A DNA stretch of 64,000 nucleotides from Bradyrhizobium sp. S69. Lineage in GTDB: Bacteria; Pseudomonadota; Alphaproteobacteria; Rhizobiales; Xanthobacteraceae. The DNA lies in assembly GCF_009766005.1 (NCBI RefSeq), contig NZ_LMUK01000051.1, forward strand, positions 182,923 to 246,922. The letters run 5' to 3'. Positions within the stretch are counted from its first letter, which is position 1; every line of letters starts with the position of its first letter. The notes under the pieces were generated by a model that was not told where the DNA came from, ran no database searches, and worked only from the letters and a program-made list of their open reading frames with translations. The translations under genes and the position numbers were made by a program. This document shows positions 16,275-23,732 of this stretch, one piece after another.

Positions 16275-16939
16275 TTAATCGCCGCAGGAGCCATGCAAAA
16301 CGGAATCGCCGGGATCCCTCGGCGGGTGCTGGATCACCGCAGGGTCATCACTGGTCAGGAACGGATGTTCGGACCGTTAATTAGTACATCGCATCCGAAG
16401 CGCGATGCCAGAGCCTCAATATTGGCCCCGAGATTATCTCGAAACCAAGTGCCCATTGGGTGATCGGCGAGCTGCTGAGCTTCATCTAAGCTCATGCTCG
16501 GTCCTTTCGACAATGATGGAATTGGCAGAACGTTAGGATCGATCCGAATCGAGCGCGCTTGTTCTACAACGTGAGCCCGTTGGTCAGATATGAAGTTGAT
16601 CCTGTGGGGAGGCCTCGCCAACATCGCGCCTGTGGAAACATAAAGAGCGGCAACATCCTCTTGTGAGATATCCTGTCCGGCTTCCAATCGGTTTCGGACC
16701 CTTACAAAGCCGTCCTCCCACTGCCCGAAAGCGTTCTCAATACTCAGGTCTCGACCGCCCTCGCTAAAAATCGTGTATAGGTCTGGCATGTGGAAGATAT
16801 TTTGAAGCGCGCGTTTCGTATGTTCATTCCCGTCACGAGCGAAAATACGCACGTACGGGTCATAGTGGGCTGGGCAATCGGGATCAGCCCAAGCATCCAA
16901 ATAAGAAGACGACACCCAGTGCCGATGTTTCCTGTCCAT
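16275..16939 (-). pseudogene. DUF4238 protein gene with 3' frameshift and truncation
   Basis: The frame from 16939 to the stop at 16355 encodes 194 residues starting MDRKHRHWVSSSYLDAWADP, the DUF4238 opening (HxxPxxYLxxF type), with the IEN...E helix in the middle. The family normally continues with a F[LI]TSDxP motif. Here that motif (FLTSDDPAVI) is present only in another frame right after the stop, so a one-base deletion near 16364-16368 probably broke the gene. The shifted frame then runs into the island repeat at 16293-16322 and stops at 16275, short of the usual length. Confidence 0.65.
16293..16322 (+). repeat. island repeat, copy 2
   Basis: Begins ATGCAAAACGGAATCGCC and continues GGGATCCC. 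The bases before it (GGAGCC) also match copy 3. The GGAATC/GATTCC pairing of copy 3 is kept with one mismatch. It lies at the broken 3' end of the DUF4238 gene, suggesting the repeat marks a recombination or insertion point. Confidence 0.65.
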
Positions 16940-17058
16940 TCGCTTGGCTCACCGAAAGTCCCGGTCTGGCCAAAAAAACGAAAAGACCGTCCGGGCCTTG
17001 GTGTAGGATGCACCACTGGGTGCGAATCACCGCATCCCAACCTGCGGAGTATAGCGTA

Positions 17059-17241
17059 ATGGCCAACGATCCTTTCAAGGGAACGCGCGTCGTCGGTGAT
17101 AGTGCCCACCCGAAGGCGATTGAGCCGTTCACAAAGTCATTCAATCCGAAGCCCGCTGACCCGGGCGCTACGGTGCAGCCGAAGGCTCCTCTTGCTCCTG
17201 CCGAGACCGGTCAAAAGCCGCCCCCAGCCAAGAACGATTAG
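17059..17241 (+). CDS. short Pro/Lys-rich hypothetical protein, 60 aa
   Basis: MANDPFKGTRVVGDSAHPKA... is a disordered, Pro-, Lys- and Ala-rich sequence with no hydrophobic core. Its 3' end overlaps the convergent membrane-protein gene by about 74 bases. Codon use looks like that of a real small gene, but the evidence is weak. Confidence 0.35.
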   Translation: MANDPFKGTRVVGDSAHPKAIEPFTKSFNPKPADPGATVQPKAPLAPAETGQKPPPAKND

Positions 17242-17857
17242 GCTTCCGAAGATATCGCACTGTTATGCGCTTGATTCGCGCTGCTGGAACGTAGGTGATG
17301 CGGTCTCCGTAAGCCGCATCCCTGAGCCTAAGTTGAGGTTTTTCTGTTCCATCTGCCAATGAAATGTCGGTTACGTAGAGTGCGATGTCGCCGTTCGGTC
17401 CTAATTGAAAAGGCCCAAAAGGTGCTTTGGTGAACTCCACAGCATTCTCACAACTCAGCCAAGAATCATCGTCCAGTAACACGGCGACCTGCGTAACGTA
17501 GCACTTGGTATTTTCGCTTAGGCTCGCGAGTGCGGAGGGATCATCATTCGCCCACGTAATATTGGCTGCCCTGAGAGACCATCCAATAAGGGGCCTACCG
17601 AGTTTTCTCCAGAAAGCGCCTGAGATGACCGTTACGGCAAACGCCAGTCCGCTAGACCGCAAAGGCTCGACGCCGTGCTTGGCCGCCAGCGCAAGGACCC
17701 CCGTCGCAATCAAGCTGAAGACCAAGGAAATGAAGGCCACGTCAACCGTCTTCTGACGGTCCCGCAGCCCGGTGTACGCCAGCACGTAGGCCGCATATCC
17801 GCTGGCAAGAGGGACCTGCAAGTCCCAAGGGAGCTTTAAGAGGTCTTCCGCGCTCAT
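17168..17857 (-). CDS. hypothetical membrane protein, 229 aa
   Basis: The ATG at 17857 (MSAEDLLKLPWDLQV) is chosen because the longer frame adds an Arg-rich, unlikely N-terminus. Hydrophobic segments near residues 18-34, 43-62 and 70-90 are followed by a soluble beta-rich domain with CYVTQVAVLLDDDSWLSC and DGTEKPQLRLRDAAYGDRITYVP. The layout, a membrane anchor plus a small-molecule-like domain, recalls DUF6338-type proteins, but I am not sure of that. It follows the gene ending at 17880 by 22 bases and is probably in one operon with it. Confidence 0.55.
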   Translation of the reverse strand: MSAEDLLKLPWDLQVPLASGYAAYVLAYTGLRDRQKTVDVAFISLVFSLIATGVLALAAKHGVEPLRSSGLAFAVTVISGAFWRKLGRPLIGWSLRAANITWANDDPSALASLSENTKCYVTQVAVLLDDDSWLSCENAVEFTKAPFGPFQLGPNGDIALYVTDISLADGTEKPQLRLRDAAYGDRITYVPAARIKRITVRYLRKPNRSWLGAAFDRSRQEQEEPSAAP

Positions 17858-17879
17858 CGCTCTTCTCGTCCTTCTGGCG

Positions 17880-18392
17880 CTAGCTCTGAGACATCGTAAA
17901 GGAAAACAGGGGTTCGACGTTAACCTCATGCTTTGCTGCTGCAGTGCGCCAAATTTTCCAAGATGTCACTGGAGCATGCGTCCTGCGGTGAACATCGACT
18001 GGTTTGAACGCTTTCAAATCGAACGCGATGGCCCTTAACCGAATGTCGTCTGGAGGGCGATTTAAATTGATGGCAACTACGGTTTCACCAACGTGAATTA
18101 CCCCATGTTTTTCTGCGTACCGGCTGTTGCCGGGAAACGAGTTGGCGTCAAAGGTAAGGTCTAGTAGCCATTCTCCACCGAAGGACATGCACATCAATCC
18201 TTCGATGGACATGCTCATAAAGAATGGCGGACGCGCCTCGTCGTTCGTTTCCAGAAAAGCGCAGACTGCGCCGTTTTCCGTTTGTCGCATAATGATGGCC
18301 AACGCTGATGCGCCTCGTAAATCAAACCTTACAAGGTCACCCGGTGTAGCCTCCCTTAGTTCCATTAGCTGAACATCTGGCAAAACAATCAT
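17880..18392 (-). CDS. hypothetical protein, 170 aa
   Basis: No family is recognised. The sequence is beta-rich with little coiled or membrane content (DLVRFDLRGASALAIIMRQ..., MSIEGLMCMSFGGEWLLDLTF) and a short basic helix near the end (VHRRTHAPVTSWKIWRTAAAK). The start ATG at 18392 follows a GGAGAGCC sequence on the coding strand. It is first in an apparent two-gene operon with the membrane protein, and an island repeat lies about 90 bases upstream. Confidence 0.6.
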   Translation of the reverse strand: MIVLPDVQLMELREATPGDLVRFDLRGASALAIIMRQTENGAVCAFLETNDEARPPFFMSMSIEGLMCMSFGGEWLLDLTFDANSFPGNSRYAEKHGVIHVGETVVAINLNRPPDDIRLRAIAFDLKAFKPVDVHRRTHAPVTSWKIWRTAAAKHEVNVEPLFSFTMSQS

Positions 18393-18481
18393 CAGGCTCT
18401 CCTTGGGCGGAGGCAGTTTTCTGCAAACCCCCTGCGAATCGCTCAGTCCTAAGCACTTCAGTTCAGCACCGGCCCAAAGCC

Positions 18482-18511
18482 ATGCAAAACGGAATCGCTG
18501 GGATTCCTAAA
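18482..18511 (+). repeat. island repeat, copy 3
   Basis: Begins ATGCAAAACGGAATCGCT and continues GGGATTCC. GGAATC and GATTCC pair perfectly around a five-base loop, making this the best hairpin of the three copies. The 10-mer TGCAAAACGG occurs again at about 18713, followed by a loosely similar sequence, perhaps a decayed fourth copy. Confidence 0.65.
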
Positions 18512-19034
18512 TGTACCTACAGGACTTTCGACCGCTCTGTTACAAATTAACCGTCCGCGCGGCTGCCCCCGAATCGCCGCCTGCGCTGCCTCCGGATTGC
18601 AGCACAGGATTGACGGCTCTCAATACGGCTGCACCTGAACTGGAGAAAATGGCGAATTTGACCGCGGGCCCGTCAACTATGATCGAACCCAGGCTCGCCG
18701 ACAGTCTCTGCAAAACGGGGATACGCGGGTGTGACCTGAGACATTCGCCGATTGTCGCCCGCGATTGCCGATTTGGGAGTTTGGAGACGAAGTCGAACGC
18801 GCGAAAGGCCGGCATTTCCGGCCCATTCTCGCGTTTTCTGGGGAGCCTGCCGGAACGCCGGAGTTAGCTGCCTGGGGTGGAACGTATCAAACGGCCGAAT
18901 CCTGAAGAACGGCGCCCTGAGCTGTCGCTAAAACCGGGCGGCTCAGCTACAGCCCCCTTCGAAAGTGCCAAGGTTTACTCTTTTCTTCCGAGAGCTTCGG
19001 CATCGTGAAATGGTGTCACCTTGTTACCGCGTCT
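18512..19034. other. intergenic region, no gene supported
   Basis: Frames exist on both strands (18511-18867 plus, 18540-18815 minus), but both are compositionally biased and lack any motif or good start context. The stretch may be gene debris between modules. GTGCCAAGGTTTAC at 18965-18978 also occurs at 5665-5678. Confidence 0.4.
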
Positions 19035-19913
19035 TTATTTGGACGCGGCTGACATCCCGGGCAAGATCGGCTCGGTCGACTTAATACCGGTGATGTCTTG
19101 CAACGTGGCCGACGCGACCGGAATTGTGCGGTCCGGGTCAAATTCAAAGAGCCCGACAAGATACTTATAATAGTCGGGCTGTTTTGCTTTAAGCTTTTCG
19201 CGCGTGAAGGGTTCCTTGTCGTCTTTGCCATAGAGAAACACACTCGCCGTCACCGCAAAGAATTCTTTTTGATCGGTCATAACATATGCATCGGCGGGGT
19301 AGAACTGTTTGCTTTTCGCAAGATTGTAATGGACCAAAATTCCGGGGTTTTGAAATCCCTGCGGCATCAACCGGTTGTGGAAGGCGTGGAGAAGTTCGTG
19401 AAGGATGACCGGATTTTGCCCGTCGAACTTGAGTATCGGGCGAACCATGACGATGCCACCTTCGACGTCGGAGGCTAAGTATACGGGGTCTTTGTTAATC
19501 CACTGAGACCTCTCACCGTCCCAAACCGTCATCTCGCGAGATGCAGGTTCAGAGTGCTCGGGTACTGCTGGACCGTAGCAAGCGGGTGCGGCGAATTCTT
19601 TTTCCAGGCATGACAATTCGTTCGCGACGATCGGTACCGTGCGGAAATATCCAAGCACGCGCGGGCTTAATCCAACGTTCTCTACGATGTCGATTTGATG
19701 ATGCAGCGCTTCAGAAATTACCGCGAAGTCTTGCCGATCGGCGAACTTCGATAGGTCGAGGTAATAGCCGCGATAATTCTTCTCAATCGGATCTGTGCGG
19801 CTGGCCTTCCCGTCGCTGAGAATCGCCTGTTCGGCACGAACAGCACCAGCGTTGCCAGCGGCAGGGAGCAGAATGGCCGCCGCGAACAGCGAGGCCCGCG
19901 ATAATTTTCGCAT
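19035..19913 (-). CDS. secreted HExxH zinc metallopeptidase-like protein
   Basis: The 292-residue protein starts with a signal peptide (KLSRASLFAAAILLPAAGNA...). Its active site reads HELLHAFHN at residues 172-180, so His172, Glu173 and His176 are the expected HExxH residues. Glu217 in DQKEFFAVTASVFLYG is the likely third zinc ligand. The following FTREKLKAKQPDYYKYL helix is typical of this secreted zincin group. Four cysteines could form disulfides. It is divergent from an XRE regulator, with a palindrome between them. Confidence 0.75.
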   Translation of the reverse strand: MRKLSRASLFAAAILLPAAGNAGAVRAEQAILSDGKASRTDPIEKNYRGYYLDLSKFADRQDFAVISEALHHQIDIVENVGLSPRVLGYFRTVPIVANELSCLEKEFAAPACYGPAVPEHSEPASREMTVWDGERSQWINKDPVYLASDVEGGIVMVRPILKFDGQNPVILHELLHAFHNRLMPQGFQNPGILVHYNLAKSKQFYPADAYVMTDQKEFFAVTASVFLYGKDDKEPFTREKLKAKQPDYYKYLVGLFEFDPDRTIPVASATLQDITGIKSTEPILPGMSAASK

Positions 19914-19953
19914 GATTTTCCTCCTCGATCTTCAGGTGGGTTCTACTCGCTCA

Positions 19954-19970
19954 AACGTGTATTATACGTT
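19954..19970. promoter_or_regulatory. palindromic operator candidate for the XRE gene
   Basis: AACGTGTATTATACGTT is a near-perfect palindrome (7 of 8 positions per half) in the 101-base gap between the divergent peptidase and XRE genes. Its size and symmetry fit a dimeric helix-turn-helix repressor, most simply the adjacent XRE protein acting on both promoters. Confidence 0.5.
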
Positions 19971-20014
19971 AAAGCGTGTGGCGGTGCGCCTGCCGCAATG
20001 GATCATCCTCATGG

Positions 20015-20239
20015 ATGACAGGGCGGGATTCTCAATCGGCTAGGCGTATTTTGGCCCGCAATCTCAGGAAGCTGCGGCTTGAGCGCGGATGGTCACAAGA
20101 GGACCTCGCTGCCGAGGCTGGAATGCGACAGGCCTTGGTAAGCGCCATCGAAGTCGGTGCCGCAAATCCGACGTTGACCTCGCTGGAAAAGCTCGCGGCA
20201 ACTCTCGGCATCACGCTCGCTGAACTTTTCGGACACTAG
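20015..20239 (+). CDS. XRE family HTH regulator
   Basis: From the ATG at 20015 this encodes 74 residues. The XRE helix-turn-helix covers most of it: NLRKLRLERGWSQEDLAAEA, then MRQALVSAIEVGAANPTLTSLEKLAATLGITLAELF. It has no extra domain, so it is a minimal, probably dimeric repressor. It stands divergent to the secreted peptidase gene and upstream of the ArdC-like gene. Confidence 0.85.
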   Translation: MTGRDSQSARRILARNLRKLRLERGWSQEDLAAEAGMRQALVSAIEVGAANPTLTSLEKLAATLGITLAELFGH

Positions 20240-20316
20240 CATCGTTCTCGTGACGACTGGCGACATAATTCCATTGAAGCGCTCGCCCTGGACGCATTCC
20301 GCGCCGCGGTTTTGAA

Positions 20317-20332
20317 TTAACGATTTGTTAAC
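20317..20332 (+). promoter_or_regulatory. CtrA-like box TTAA-N7-TTAAC
   Basis: The sequence fits the alphaproteobacterial CtrA consensus TTAA-N7-TTAAC exactly. It lies between the XRE gene and the ArdC-like gene, 167 bases before the latter. The motif is rare by chance in GC-rich DNA, but the gap is more AT-rich than the genome. Confidence 0.45.
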
Positions 20333-20498
20333 GATTTACTTTTTGGCGGCTACATCTGCGAGGCACATGTCTCGGCGCGCGCGAGGGGGGTGGCCTGTCC
20401 ATGCCTCCCCGGGGGTGAGAAGGGCGCACCCCTAGCCCCAATGCGGCGATAGCACGCGGCCGATTGCGGTCGCAGCAACCGTCACCGCGGGGCGAGCC

Positions 20499-21383
20499 AT
20501 GAAGCGTGATCTTTACACGGAGGTCTCTGCGCGCATTGTTGCGGAGATGGAGGCGGGCGCAGTGCCATGGGTCAAGCCGTGGTCGGCTACGCCCGGCGCC
20601 AATACACCGTGCAACGCCGCGACCAACCGGCCCTACTCTGGATGCAACGTCGTCCTTCTTTGGATGGCCCAGGCTAACGGCTATGCGACGCCGCGCCACC
20701 TGACGTTTAAGCAGGCTTCGGAGGCGGGAGGCAACGTTCGCAAGGGCGAACGCGGCACTAAAGTGTATTTCGTCAAACAGCTCCAAATCCGCGACAAGAG
20801 CGCGGAGGATGCCACCGCGACGCGCGTCGTCCCAATGATGCGCGAGTACACCGTTTTCAATGTCGATCAGTGCGAGAACCTGCCCACGCGGATCATAACT
20901 CCCAGTGAGTTCAAACTGCGTAACTCGGACCAGCGCGACGCTACGATTGACGAGTTTCTCGCGAGTGGCGGCGCCACCATCCGCGAAGGCGTCGGCGAAG
21001 CTTATTACCGGCCCAGCGACGACGTAATCAACCTGCCCCGGTTCGAGGCATTCAAGAATGCCGCGCATTTCTATTCAACGGCGTTCCATGAGCTTGGCCA
21101 CTGGACCGGCCACAAATCGCGGCTAGCTCGTGACCTGCGCCACCGCTTCGGCGAAAGGGCCTACGCGGCCGAGGAGCTGGTAGCCGAGCTGTGCTCAGCG
21201 TTCCTGTGTGCCGAGTTCTCGGTCGACGGCGATCTGCGGCACGCCGGCTATATCCAAAACTGGATTGGCCTCCTGAAGGCCGACAGCCGCGCATTCTTCA
21301 CGGCGTGCAGCAAGGCACAAGCCGCCGCCGACTACCTCCGCGGCTTGACGCTGTCCGATGGGCAAAACGATGCCGCCGCTTAG
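20499..21383 (+). CDS. ArdC-like antirestriction protein
   Basis: The 294-residue protein has the two domains of ArdC: an N-terminal single-stranded-DNA-binding part (about 1-125: YTEVSARIVAEMEAGAVPWVKPW, NRPYSGCNVVLL, GTKVYFVKQ) and a C-terminal zincin part. In the latter HELGH lies at 197-201 with Glu near 225 (AAEELVAEL) as third ligand. ArdC proteins protect incoming plasmid or element DNA from restriction. Its place near the tRNA-Phe end of the island fits a gene used when the island moves. Confidence 0.88.
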   Translation: MKRDLYTEVSARIVAEMEAGAVPWVKPWSATPGANTPCNAATNRPYSGCNVVLLWMAQANGYATPRHLTFKQASEAGGNVRKGERGTKVYFVKQLQIRDKSAEDATATRVVPMMREYTVFNVDQCENLPTRIITPSEFKLRNSDQRDATIDEFLASGGATIREGVGEAYYRPSDDVINLPRFEAFKNAAHFYSTAFHELGHWTGHKSRLARDLRHRFGERAYAAEELVAELCSAFLCAEFSVDGDLRHAGYIQNWIGLLKADSRAFFTACSKAQAAADYLRGLTLSDGQNDAAA

Positions 21384-21405
21384 GGCAGAGAGAGGCGCGG
21401 CACCG

Positions 21406-21882
21406 ATGGCAAATTCTAAGTTTAACCCGCTCTACGCTACCCATCCGCTAATCGGCGTTGCTATCGAAGTGTTCTACGCAGACCGCACCCTGGAAACATT
21501 TGGCAGGTGCGGCCCTGGCTGGTTTTGGTGGTACCGCCGACGCGGGTTTGCCCCAGACGGCGAGCGTAGAGGGCCGTTCGCCAGCAGCTACGCGGCTTAT
21601 CGGGATGCGGTGAGCTTGGCCAGGTACTTGCCCGCCCAGCCCCCAAGCGGGCGGATTGCATCCTCCCGGATGGGCCGGTCCAATGTCCCACCCATTGTTC
21701 GTGCACGCCCGCATGCCAATTTTGCGGTTCGCGGTTGCAAGGGGGTTGCAATACGACTGCTACAAGAAAAGGGCCGGCGCCGGACGACGAAAAAACCTTC
21801 GAAAATCAATCGATTAATGGTGCCCAGGGGCGGGATCGAACCACCGACACTGCGATTTTCAGTCGCATGCTCTACCAACTGA
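21406..21882 (+). CDS. hypothetical protein running into the tRNA-Phe gene
   Basis: The ATG at 21406 opens 158 codons. The first 70 look genuine and aromatic-rich (GRCGPGWFWWYRRRGFAPDG). From about 21800 the frame runs antisense through the tRNA, giving the well-known artefact sequence VPRGGIEPPTLRFS. The real 3' end may have been lost when the island joined the tRNA, leaving an accidental stop at 21880-21882. Confidence 0.4.
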   Translation: MANSKFNPLYATHPLIGVAIEVFYADRTLETFGRCGPGWFWWYRRRGFAPDGERRGPFASSYAAYRDAVSLARYLPAQPPSGRIASSRMGRSNVPPIVRARPHANFAVRGCKGVAIRLLQEKGRRRTTKKPSKINRLMVPRGGIEPPTLRFSVACSTN

Positions 21883-21893
21883 GCTACCTGGGC
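21818..21893 (-). tRNA. tRNA-Phe (GAA)
   Basis: The complement folds as a 76-base cloverleaf with encoded CCA. The acceptor GCCCAGG pairs with CCTGGGC, followed by A-CCA. The anticodon loop CTGAAAATC gives GAA, and the T-loop is TTCGATC. The accessory region begins right at its 3' side, which makes the 3' end a likely attachment site. The other half-site is not in the window. Confidence 0.97.
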
Positions 21894-21960
21894 ACTTTCC
21901 GAACCCGCGAACGGGGGTCGGGAGCGCCGGTTTATAGTCAGGCCGGGCGGCCCTGTCCAC

Positions 21961-22015
21961 CACGCTTCGCCTTCGGCTTCGCGTGGCGCAGCCGCGCGGA
22001 CGAAGGCGAAGCGTG
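21961..22015. repeat. palindromic intergenic element
   Basis: CACGCTTCGCCTTCG at 21961 and CGAAGGCGAAGCGTG at 22001 are perfect 15-bp inverted copies separated by 25 bases. Elements of this kind are frequent between Bradyrhizobium genes. It may act as a terminator for transcripts entering from yacG or the tRNA. Confidence 0.7.
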
Positions 22016-22085
22016 TCCGGCGTAGCCCGCAGGGCGAAGACGGACGAGCCATCCGCTAACTACTTAAAACGCTTATGAAATTCGC

Positions 22086-22307
22086 TTATTCCGTATCCTG
22101 GTCGTCTTCCGGCTTGCCGGGAACGACGTAGGAGCCGGACAGCCATCGGTTCAGATCGACGTCGCGGCAGCGCGGGGAGCAGAACGGCTCTGCGGCCACG
22201 GTGGCAGGCTTGCCACAGATCGGGCAAGGCTTGCTCGAGGCAGGCTTGGTGGCGGCCGGCTTGCCGGACGGCTTTCCAGGGGCCTGGTCCGGCGGCTTAA
22301 CTGGCAT
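22086..22307 (-). CDS. yacG: DNA gyrase inhibitor YacG
   Basis: The 73-residue protein has the YacG zinc site CPICGKP...FCSPRCRDVDLNRWLSGSYVVPG (four cysteines, then the conserved RC-x-D-x-x-W). A Pro/Lys-rich tail of about 25 residues precedes it. YacG binds GyrB and inhibits gyrase. Its start overlaps the end of maf by 11 bases, the usual arrangement in this group. Confidence 0.93.
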   Translation of the reverse strand: MPVKPPDQAPGKPSGKPAATKPASSKPCPICGKPATVAAEPFCSPRCRDVDLNRWLSGSYVVPGKPEDDQDTE

Positions 22308-22920
22308 TCAACCAGCCGAAGCGAATCGGAAAGCCCTCGCCGCCGAGCAGCGTGATCGACTCATAGAGCGGCAGGCCGACGATATTGGTGTAGGAGCCGA
22401 CCATCTTGACCACGAACGATCCGGCGATGCCCTGCACCGCATAGCCGCCGGCTTTGCCGCGCCATTCGCCGGAACCGATATAGGCCTGGATATCGTCCTC
22501 GCTCAGGCGCTTGAAGCGCACCCGCGTCTCGATCAGGCGCTGGCGAAAGCTCTCCTTCGGTGTCACCAGGCAAACCGCCGTGTAGACGCGGTGGTTGCGG
22601 CCCGACAACAGCCGCAGGCATTGCGAGGCCTCGTCGACCAGATTGGCTTTCGGCAGGATGCGGCGGCCGACCGCGACCACGGTGTCGGCGGCGAGGATGA
22701 AGGCGCCGCGCAGTTCGTCGTCGAGCTGCACTGATTTCAGCGCCGCGTCCGCCTTGGCCCGGGCCAGCCGGTTGGCGCAGGCGCGCGGCAGCTCGCCCCG
22801 CCGCGGGGTCTCGTCGACATCGGCCGGACGCAGCGCATCGGGCTCGATGCCGGCCTGGTTGAGCAGGCTGAGCCGTCGCGGCGAACCGGAGGCGAGAACG
22901 AATTTGGGGCGGCCTAGCAT
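22297..22920 (-). CDS. maf: Maf-like nucleotide pyrophosphatase
   Basis: The 207-residue protein shows FVLASGSPRRLSLLNQAG at the start, DVDETP, and ILAADTVVAVGRRIL, all characteristic of the Maf family of house-cleaning nucleoside triphosphate pyrophosphatases (dTTP/UTP or modified NTPs). The late part GEWRGKAGGYAVQGIAGSFV is also conserved. It is upstream of, and overlaps, yacG. Confidence 0.92.
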   Translation of the reverse strand: MLGRPKFVLASGSPRRLSLLNQAGIEPDALRPADVDETPRRGELPRACANRLARAKADAALKSVQLDDELRGAFILAADTVVAVGRRILPKANLVDEASQCLRLLSGRNHRVYTAVCLVTPKESFRQRLIETRVRFKRLSEDDIQAYIGSGEWRGKAGGYAVQGIAGSFVVKMVGSYTNIVGLPLYESITLLGGEGFPIRFGWLNAS

Positions 22921-22996
22921 GATGAATTTGGCTGGGGGAGGATTCGGGGTAAATTCGCGCGGAACCTATCGGAAGGGCTTCTCTGAAACAACCCAT

Positions 22997-23121
22997 CGTC
23001 GTCCCCGCGGACGCGGGGACCCATAGCCCCTAGCCTCCATTGTTCGAAGAAATATGACACGGGCGCCTTCCTTCATCATAACCCTCACGGCGTATGGGTC
23101 CCCGCGTGCGCGGGGACGACG
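22997..23121. repeat. pair of inverted 29-bp repeats
   Basis: A 29-base unit starting CGTCGTCCCCGCGG at 22997-23025 recurs inverted at 23093-23121 with one mismatch. Each unit can also fold on itself. This is a REP/BIME-like pair of a kind common in Bradyrhizobium. It occupies most of the 224-base gap between maf and the phosphatase gene. Confidence 0.8.
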
Positions 23122-23144
23122 TGATCAACCGCGTCGTCCCTACA

Positions 23145-23612
23145 TCAGCCGCTCGCCGCCCCGACCTTGGAAAACCGCTTGCGGATCCGCAGCAACAGTC
23201 CGTCGCAGACCTCCCGATAGGCTTCGAGCTTCTGCTCGCGGTTGCCCTCGGCGCCGGTCGGATCATGCGTCGGCCAATATTCCACGTCGGCGGCCAGCGT
23301 GTGGGTCAGTTCCAGCGCCTTGTGATGCGCCTCGGGCGACAGCGTGATGATGAGGTCGAAATTGAGCCCTTCCCAATCGTCGAGTTCCTCGAACGTCATC
23401 GGCCGGTGGCTGGAAATGTCCTGGCCCAGTTCCGCCATCACCGCGACCGCGAACGGGTCGAGCTCGCCTTTCTTGACGCCGGCCGATCTGACGTAAAGCG
23501 CCTGCGGAAACATGTGCTTGAGCAGGCTTTCGGCCATTGGCGAACGCACGCTGTTGAAGCCGCACGAAAACAGCACGGCTTGCGGAGCCCGCGCGCGCGG
23601 CGGCGTCACCAT
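23145..23612 (-). CDS. low-molecular-weight protein-tyrosine phosphatase family
   Basis: The 155-residue protein has the C-x5-R loop near the start (FSCGFNSVRSPMAESL, Cys17 and Arg23) and the general-acid Asp in HDPTG. Both belong to the LMW-PTP / arsenate reductase fold. The loop has no further feature that separates phosphatase from arsenate reductase. It lies in the conserved hisD-UPF0262-phosphatase-maf neighbourhood, which favours a housekeeping role over arsenic resistance. Confidence 0.85.
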   Translation of the reverse strand: MVTPPRARAPQAVLFSCGFNSVRSPMAESLLKHMFPQALYVRSAGVKKGELDPFAVAVMAELGQDISSHRPMTFEELDDWEGLNFDLIITLSPEAHHKALELTHTLAADVEYWPTHDPTGAEGNREQKLEAYREVCDGLLLRIRKRFSKVGAASG

Positions 23613-23652
23613 GCGCCTAGGTTTCTCTCAGATCGGGCACGCTCCTAAACGG

Positions 23653-23732
23653 GATCATGCGATTTAAGTGCCGCATGATCTGATCCGAAAACCGGAACCC
23701 ACTTTGCGCTAACGCGGCCCTTCGGGTCGGGA
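23653..23732. repeat. intergenic mosaic element A
   Basis: GATCATGC at 23653 pairs with GCATGATC at 23673, then AAAACCGGAACCCACTT and a closing GATCATGC at the end of the UPF0262 gene. Elements at 26121 and 31933 share the core AACCGG-N3-CCACTT with different arms. Confidence 0.6.

Noticed and set aside
18511..18867. 118-codon plus-strand frame after repeat copy 3
   Set aside because: It begins within the repeat, has no recognisable domain and an equally long frame exists on the other strand; treated as intergenic.
21820..21882. Peptide VPRGGIEPPTLRFS at the end of the frame from 21406
   Set aside because: It is the antisense translation of tRNA-Phe, a known annotation artefact, so it is not counted as protein evidence.
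22997..23121. CRISPR array suspected from repeated GTCCCCGCG units
   Set aside because: There are only two units, they are inverted rather than direct, and no spacers or cas genes are seen; this is a REP-like pair.
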